From Trichostrongylus colubriformis (lineage: Eukaryota; Nematoda; Chromadorea; Rhabditida; Trichostrongylidae): 64,000 bases of DNA. Numbering within the stretch: position 1 is the stretch's first letter; the number at the start of each line of letters is the position of its first letter. The notes beneath the pieces are model-generated. The model saw nothing but the letters and a program-made list of their open reading frames with translations. It was not told where the DNA came from and searched no databases. Position numbers and translations under genes: made by a program. Of this stretch, positions 58,420-64,000 are shown piece after piece. Location of the stretch: assembly GCA_963978905.1 (NCBI GenBank), contig OZ022257.1:21037664-21101663 (forward strand), in the 5' to 3' direction.

Positions 58420-58724
58420 GGAATCTTCCGAGGGATGCGTGGGTGTCGGGGTTTTGACGAGGAAAGTTTCAAAAACTGCGGTTGGTTCCAACCTACAGTA
58501 CGAACCTCCACATTCCGACCCTTAACATGACCCTGCCTCTCCTCGACAAAGCCCTGTGCACTTTTCTTGCAACTGCACGGTGCACCCTAACGGTGTTGCG
58601 CCTACGTGAACACAAGCCACGCCCACTCAACCAATTCACACCTGGCCCTAAACGAACGAATTTCCTGTGTGCAATCATCGAAGTGGCTGTTTCATTGAAT
58701 TATTTTGTCTAATCGCAAGTTTCC

Positions 58725-58890
58725 TTCTCCTCGTGATCGCCGAGTAAAAAATTAGTTCGTCTAAGGCCAGGTGTGATTTGATTGGGTAGAAGTGGCTTGT
58801 TTCTGTTCAAGTAAGCACAATAGCGTGAGGCAGCGCAGAGCAGCCGCAACAGAGGTGCAGTCAGAACAGTTATCTAAGGCCCTACGTGCA
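58725..58890 (+). repeat. Fragment of the TTAAAGGCACACC MITE family
   Basis: CGCAAGTTTCCTTCTCC, GTTCGTCTAAGGC, AGCCGCAACA(G/A)(A/G)GGTGCAGTC and TATCTAAGG(C/A)CC blocks are in the same order as 36,175-36,360. The termini are missing. Confidence 0.65.
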
Positions 58891-58906
58891 CCAAGAAAAT
58901 AAGCTA

Positions 58907-59030
58907 CAGTCCAGTTCCCGTAGACTGACGGGGCGTGGCCTACAGAGTTGGGTGAGAGTGTGTGGCGGAGTGAGAGAGATCGATACAAGTCCGTAGGCCT
59001 CGCCCTGCCAGCCGTAATTGAAATGGACTG
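58907..59030. mobile_element. 124-bp Tc1/mariner-type MITE, copy 2
   Basis: It starts CAGTCCAGTTCCCG and ends GAAATGGACTG, flanked by TA. It is about 90% identical and equal in length to 15,168-15,291. Confidence 0.85.
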
Positions 59031-59546
59031 TACTTCGTTTATCGCACGTGTGAAAAATCGTGTAAAATTGATTGGAGTAGAACGTGCTAGTGGCGTTGTA
59101 GTCGACCGAGGACATGCGCTTTTTCTTGGGAGTACTTTGAATAGCTACGACAATTTCAGGCTGAATCTAGGAATCGCGGTCTAGTTGTACCCTTATCAGC
59201 CGTTGATCGACTTTCGATATGCTAAGATGACAAACCCTATGCATGAAATAATTCATTCAGTGGAAAATTTTCACCAAGTGAACCATGCGGGGATTATTCT
59301 GTGTCACTTCTTTGTTGTTACTAAGCTCTGAAGTTCATTTCATCCTACAGGATCTCTTATTCCGAATGTGCTTCAAATAATATCAAATAAGGCTCAGAGC
59401 TTTACATAAGTGATGAAACGTTCTATTATCTAACCACACTTGAATCTTATGTTTATGCGTCTTTTTAACCGTAGCTTGTGATGTTCCTAGCATCGAGCTG
59501 CTACCCAGGTAGGTAAATCTAAGAGTCAGACGATTTATTGCCTATA

Positions 59547-60274
59547 CAGGGGGTGCCAAAAAAAAGAAGTAATTTTGTCTCGTCCACTTTCACCCCACTT
59601 TAGTCGAACTACAGCAAATTTTGTTGAGGTATTCACATCCCTAGATTCAATAGCAGACCTCACTCTATCACTATACTCCGTGGCAGCCTTCTGCACGAGC
59701 AGGAACGGGAGCGAGGAAATAGTGTACAAGATGTGTCACCTCAACTGGGCAAAATCCGAAATTTCGTCGCCCTCGTTCACAACCTTGCTGAGGTCCGTTC
59801 ACTCTGGGTACCTAAGGGGATTCAAACTGGGTGCTGTTCTTTAGGATCCCATTTTCCGGGTTCTAGCGCCCTTCGTTTCCAAGAGCCGAAACGTGCACTT
59901 ACCACTGAAACCCCTCCGGAGGCGGAGTTGGGCATGAAAATGATGCTTCGGATCATAGCAGCCTTGTCCAAGCAGCAGGGGCTCTGTGACTTCCATGAAC
60001 CGAAGGGCCAATCCCTAGGAAGCTTCCCACAAAAGACCTAACATGGAACCCGGCTCCACTGTTTTAAGGGGACCTTGATACCGTGGGTGCTCTGAAGCCC
60101 GACTGCGCCGCTTGAAGGTTCTATATTTTTATGAAAATGAAAGTAGTGAGTCTCAGCTTGTTCGAGGAACATTTCGGGAATATTTTGAATACTTTCATTT
60201 CTTTCGTTTCCCCATGTTTTGTATAATTGGGAGATGCGAGCCACGGGCAAAATTACTTTTTTTGGCACCCCCTG
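59547..60274. mobile_element. 728-bp Tc1-like TIR element, TA-flanked
   Basis: Left end CAGGGGGTGCCAAAAAAAAG, right end CTTTTTTTGGCACCCCCTG; similarity of the inverted ends continues for about 30 bp. TA precedes and follows. Frames inside (up to 102 codons) do not resemble a DDE transposase, so it is non-autonomous or heavily decayed. Confidence 0.85.
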
Positions 60275-60635
60275 TATATAACTAGTTTGTTCCGAAGCAT
60301 GTATGTGTGATCATTGAAAAAAGGACCATGGCCATTTTCACATTGCTGAAAACATTTCCACGCTTTCATTTGCATTTGGAATTTAGATCATAAAATCTTT
60401 GACAACTAGAAGTTTTGAGATGATGTAGTTTTAAAAAGAAAGTCGCATGTGCCGCAAGGCTTATGCAGCAACCTGAAATGATGTCGCGATGTCGACACAG
60501 ACTTTTTGAAGGTTCATACGGAACTCAAGCAATCTACTTCATTTTGATTCCGATGTTTCGAAAATTATTTCTATGCTACACAATATGTCTAACCTGCCTG
60601 AGAAGGGCAAAGGACGACGTATGCACTCAAATCAC

Positions 60636-61341
60636 ATATGTGTCCTTGTAAGCTTTCGGTTTGCATTCGAGCACCCCACATTTTCAGCAGTGTTTTGTGC
60701 AAGAGCTCCTTTCCTCGATCCCAAACCTTTGCAGTGCCATCGTTTGCTAACCACTCCTTCAATGTTATTCTGAGATAAGAGAGAGCTTATTTTTGGTTTT
60801 TCAGATATAATGATGTCTAGTGGTAAGAGCCATCCCCACCAGAGCAACGATCATTGTGCACATTTATTCTGGCAACTCAATGGGAGCTATTCGCAGGTGT
60901 TCTAGGATCTTATCACTCAACACAACCTCCGCTGTCAGTTGACAATGGAGTTGCGTTGAGATTTTCTCCACGCTGTGTGTTCATGAAATATGCCTCCATT
61001 TGTGAAAACATGCTGCCAAAGAGTTACTCCCTTGGAGCTTCTCCACCAATACCTCCAGTGATTCACGCTTGCTAATTCAAAAAGCCCTCACGAAAAAAAT
61101 CAGTAGTTAAGAAAACAAAAAAGACGGATAGGTTGGCGCCGAACGGTAGCCAAATTCTTTCCGAATTTTTCGTTTTGTGCTTGTTAGTATACACAGTACG
61201 CCATATGAAAAAACCTTTACCGATCCATATCATCTCCCCAACCATTGAACTATCGCTAGCACTCTCGACAGCATCCTCGTCTCCTGTAGTCCACGTCCAT
61301 TGCTGGCCTGCCACAGAATTGCTAGAAATTCCAACCAAACG
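60636..61341 (-). CDS. Cluster of three candidate coding exons, unrecognised
   Basis: 61,341-61,221 reads RLVGISSNSVAGQQWTWTTG then DEDAVESASDSSMVGE, donor GTAAAG. 61,012-60,927 follows TTTGGCAG and reads MFSQMEAYFMNTQRGENLNA then TPLSTDSG, with donor-like GTTGTG. 60,769-60,636 follows TCTTATCTCAG and reads ITLKEWLANDGTAKVWDRGK then ELLHKTLLKMWGARMQ. Each looks protein-like with a good acceptor, but their phases do not chain directly, so intervening exons or wrong boundaries are likely. No family was recognised. Confidence 0.3.
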
Positions 61342-61727
61342 CTGCATGGATTCATTCCATCGTTCGTCAATTCACTCATTGTCCTGAAAGTCGTCAATTT
61401 TTATTTGAAGGGAGCAAATTATTGATGTGCTGTCTCCGGAATAATTTCGAGCTTATAGATGGGGAGATACCCCAATAATGTTTGCCGAGAGAATAGGTGG
61501 TTCCGCGCTTCTCTCTTCGATAAGGGTTGAATCACAGAGGTCCAGAAGCCAACTGAGCACGCTTACCCTGTCCCATCGTGTACTCGACCGATTTTTGCAG
61601 TGTGATCACGTGTCCATTGGATCCATTCAGAGCAATTCACTCCATGGTTACTTGAACACGAACGGCGTAAAAATGATTACTGGGGTTTGCGTGAAGCTAT
61701 CACTATGTTCAGCGCCTTTCCAGGCAT

Positions 61728-62156
61728 TAAAGGAATCGTCCACGGAAAATGAGTTTTGTGTTGCCCATATGCTTATGTTGTATTTGCCTAATGTGGGCCT
61801 CATGCCAAATTTCACGCGAAAAAATGTGAATCTGGCTGAAATACAGCACCACAAAGTGCGTCCCAGTGGGCGGGGCCTAAGAGTAAAAGCCTCGTCCCGT
61901 CGTCCGTCGAGGTCGGAGACGCATTGTAGAAACAGAAGGTTACGTAAACAGTCCCACTCTCCGTTCGCAACGGCGGCGGACGACGGGACTAGGCTTTTAC
62001 TCCTAGGCCCCGCCCACTGGGACGCACTTTGTGGTGCAGTATCTCAGCCAGATTCACATTTTTTCGTGTGAAATTTTGCATGAGGCTCACATTAGGCAAA
62101 TACAACATAAACGTATGGATAACACGAAAACTCATTTTCCGTGGACGATTCCCTCA
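61728..62156. repeat. 429-bp long palindrome (arms ~178 bp)
   Basis: The left arm (about 61,728-61,905) and right arm (about 61,976-62,156) are inverted copies, for example CAGTGGGCGGGGCCTAAGAG against CTCCTAGGCCCCGCCCACTG, and ATCGTCCACGGAAAATGAG against CTCATTTTCCGTGGACGAT. The loop is about 70 bp. Arms differ at scattered sites, so the structure has aged. Foldback transposon origin is inferred; no TSD was found. Confidence 0.85.
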
Positions 62157-62184
62157 AATACGGAACCGAATCAAGACCAACACA

Positions 62185-62289
62185 TACAATACCGCTCACA
62201 TTTTTTGAAAAATCGACGGTGGGCGACGGATTAAACGGCACAAACCGTCGCCCACCGTCGATTTTTCAAAAAATGTGAGCGGTATTGTA
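62185..62289. repeat. Perfect hairpin, 45-bp arms, 15-nt loop
   Basis: 62,185-62,229 and 62,245-62,289 are exact reverse complements over 45 bp, with no mismatch, starting TACAATACCGCTCAC. The loop is ATTAAACGGCACAAA. It begins only about 30 bp after the larger palindrome. No ORF. Confidence 0.95.
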
Positions 62290-62935
62290 GCATGTGGCGT
62301 TCGTTCCCACATAGCTCACAAAGACGCCGTGGTAAGAGATCCTGTTCGAACGATGCACACCCCTTTGTTGCTGTTTAATCCTAGCATTACATCCTGAGCT
62401 TCCTAATATTTCCATGCTAATCGAAGCGTCATATCTACTTAAAATGGTTTAAATACCTGTTCGCCGTAGAAGAGTGCGTTTCACGTCATGACAGGAAATA
62501 TTTCATGCTAACCACACACCATGCTTTCCGAGTATATGGCCATTTCCCTTTCATATCAAGAATAAACATATGAGAATTGGTATCTTCAGCCTTAAGCCTC
62601 ACAGATCGATACTGATGCTGGCCAAATCAGCTCAACACTTATACTGCAGGATGCTGAGAAACTATACAGAATATCAACGCTGGGAGATTCAATTTGATGG
62701 AAGTTAATGAGACTCGATAATGGGTGTCGGGTGTGTTGCAAGTGTTCCGATTCTAGAGGTCGGCACCGAACTGGGTCACCGCCCTTCGCGAATTGTGCGA
62801 ATGCTGGCGGGTCCTGCGTCTGGGCTCTCCCAGATTAGCCTAAACCTTTTCAGGGGAGGAGCTTTGGCAGCGTGTTTTTACCTGTCTTTACCTGATTCCA
62901 ATCCACCGCGCAACCTGACCTGACCTCACCAGTCG
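62290..62935. other. No recognised feature
   Basis: A short duplicated CCTGTCTTTACCTGA-type stretch and CCTGACCTGACCTCACC at 62,905-62,930 are the only simple structures. Confidence 0.4.
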
Positions 62936-63210
62936 GAACACTTGCACTCCACCCATGGGTGTCAGAATGTAAATGTCACCAAAGTCGTTAAGCCTTTCGC
63001 GTTGCTTCTAGAGCGCTAACACTCATAGCAAAAGTTACCAAATCCGTTTCTCTTAACCTTGCTTCTCCTTTTGAACCTGTAGCATTGGCACTTATAGGCG
63101 CTTCGCGGAATAGGACGGAGACATCAATGTTGGGATCTAAGTTGGTAACAGTTGATAAGATGCTAGAGCGCCGACGCTAAAGAGCGTCAAAAAGTAAAGG
63201 TTGCCTAATC
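62935..63210 (-). repeat. Degenerate 145-bp-family sequence, inverted
   Basis: On the minus strand it carries CTATGAGTGTTAGCGCTCTAG and AACGCGAAAGG blocks like the tandem units at 11.4-11.9 kb (first block given as separate 10-mers in that family: CTATGAGTGT, TAGCGCTCTA). Two units are discernible. Confidence 0.55.
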
Positions 63211-63369
63211 CCTTTCTCAACAGACAGTGTAGTGTCCGCACTCATAGTTGTTGTGCGGTGTGGTACCGTGCCCTCACAGGTAAGATGGAGTCGGATAATG
63301 ACTGATAAACGCTACTATGTATGAGTCGTTAGCAAGTGGATGAGATGAATTTCCGTAAACCGCCTAATA

Positions 63370-64000
63370 TTAGGTTGTCGCAAAATTAATTGCGATTTTA
63401 AGGTTTGTATAAATAAGTAGATTTTTTATCCTGAACTATTCCACTTCAAGGAAAGCCAAGCAATGCATTTGGTAGGTTTCTTTTCTGCTCTTTCAAAAAC
63501 TTCTATGGCTGTCTCTCTAATTGTTCCAGCCGGCCTTTTACAGGGCTGCGTATAATCATGAACCGACGCGACTATCGAGTCATCATACTTTACGAATTTA
63601 AATTAGGACGAACCGCAGCGCAGGCAGCCCGTAATCTCAGCAGTGTTTTTGGGGGGAATGGTCCTTGCGAACGTACAGTGGAGCTCTGGTTCAAAAAATT
63701 TGCTTCTGGCGATTTTAATCTCGAAGAGATGTCGGGTGGCGGCCGCAGGTCGTCGCTTAATGATGAAGATTTAAGAAGCCGTAGAAGCAAACCCGGCGAC
63801 GAATACTCGTACGTTAGCAGAAGACCTAGGCGTACATTACTCTACAGTGGCCAGACATTTGCTGACAATCGGCAAGGTGAAGAAGATGTCGAAGTGGTTG
63901 CCTCATGACCTGACCGATGAGCAGCGTCTGACACGTTTCGACACCTGCTCTAATCTCCTAGTTCGCCATAAAAATGAGCCATTTGTAAACCGTATCCTAA
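63370..64000 (+). mobile_element. Mariner element with transposase, frameshifted, cut by window edge
   Basis: It starts TTAGGTTGTCGCAAAATTAA after TA. The transposase starts at ATG 63,558 (MNRRDYRVIILYEFKLGRTA), with the paired-box-like helix-turn-helix of mariner enzymes (TVELWFKKFASGDFNLEE). A one-base shift near 63,770 breaks the frame after LNDEDLR. The next frame reads RTLAEDLGVHYSTVARHL, then KWLPHDLTDEQR and LLVRHKNEPFVNRIL to the end of the window. The order matches SETMAR/mariner transposases up to just before the first catalytic Asp, which would lie beyond 64,000. The frameshift suggests an inactive copy. Confidence 0.92.

Noticed and set aside
61478..62071. 197-codon plus-strand ORF
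   Set aside because: Its second half is the left arm and loop of the long palindrome, so openness reflects repeat structure.

Overview
The window looks like gene-poor DNA from a clade V parasitic nematode, most likely a hookworm or other strongylid. This rests on a nematode-specific Sre-type chemoreceptor split over 9.4 kb, splice acceptors of the TTTCAG type, RTE-type LINE remains, mariner/Tc1 relics, and a very high density of degenerate dispersed repeats. No prokaryotic gene organisation, CRISPR array, rRNA gene or intact canonical tRNA gene was seen. Species was not determined.

Layout. At 1.3-10.3 kb are coiled-coil exons on the minus strand; three of them join in phase 0, and a partial exon copy lies beside one of them. 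Repeats interrupt this gene: a foldback element at 2.9-3.6 kb, a mariner-type element at 5.3-6.4 kb and a LINE 3' end at 8.1-8.5 kb. From 10.3 to 16.1 kb lies a large dispersed repeat whose 145-bp internal unit has expanded into a tandem array (11.2-13.4 kb), followed by a second copy; a third copy is at 20.5-21.8 kb. At 16.3-17.0 kb are the last two exons of another minus-strand gene. At 17.2-20.0 kb is a broken RTE-like LINE, and at 22.95-23.64 kb a second LINE fragment on the minus strand. Between 25 and 37 kb are isolated minus-strand coding pieces: unrecognised exons, a fragment like the C-terminus of ribosome recycling factor, a hAT transposase dimerisation domain and a 106-codon ORF, all embedded in MITEs and repeats. 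From 39 to 43 kb there is a coiled-coil ORF and several paired repeats.

The best gene is at 43.8-53.2 kb: six minus-strand exons that join in frame into a 306-residue Sre-type seven-transmembrane receptor. Its introns contain a mariner relic, a 9-bp-TSD MITE, a second mariner-type element and a possible small secreted cysteine-containing ORF on the opposite strand. From 54 to 64 kb come more MITEs, a tRNA-like palindrome, a Tc1-like element, two strong hairpins and, at the right edge, a mariner transposase that runs out of the window and carries a frameshift.

The main discovery is a set of four short elements (224-670 bp) that begin GGGTG and end in CACCC. Two have perfect 9-bp target-site duplications and two have degenerate ones, which suggests a Mutator-like non-autonomous family active in this genome. 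Most of the 64 kb is transposon-derived, and the host genes appear mainly as short exons spread between insertions. All calls are by eye from sequence; no searches were run.
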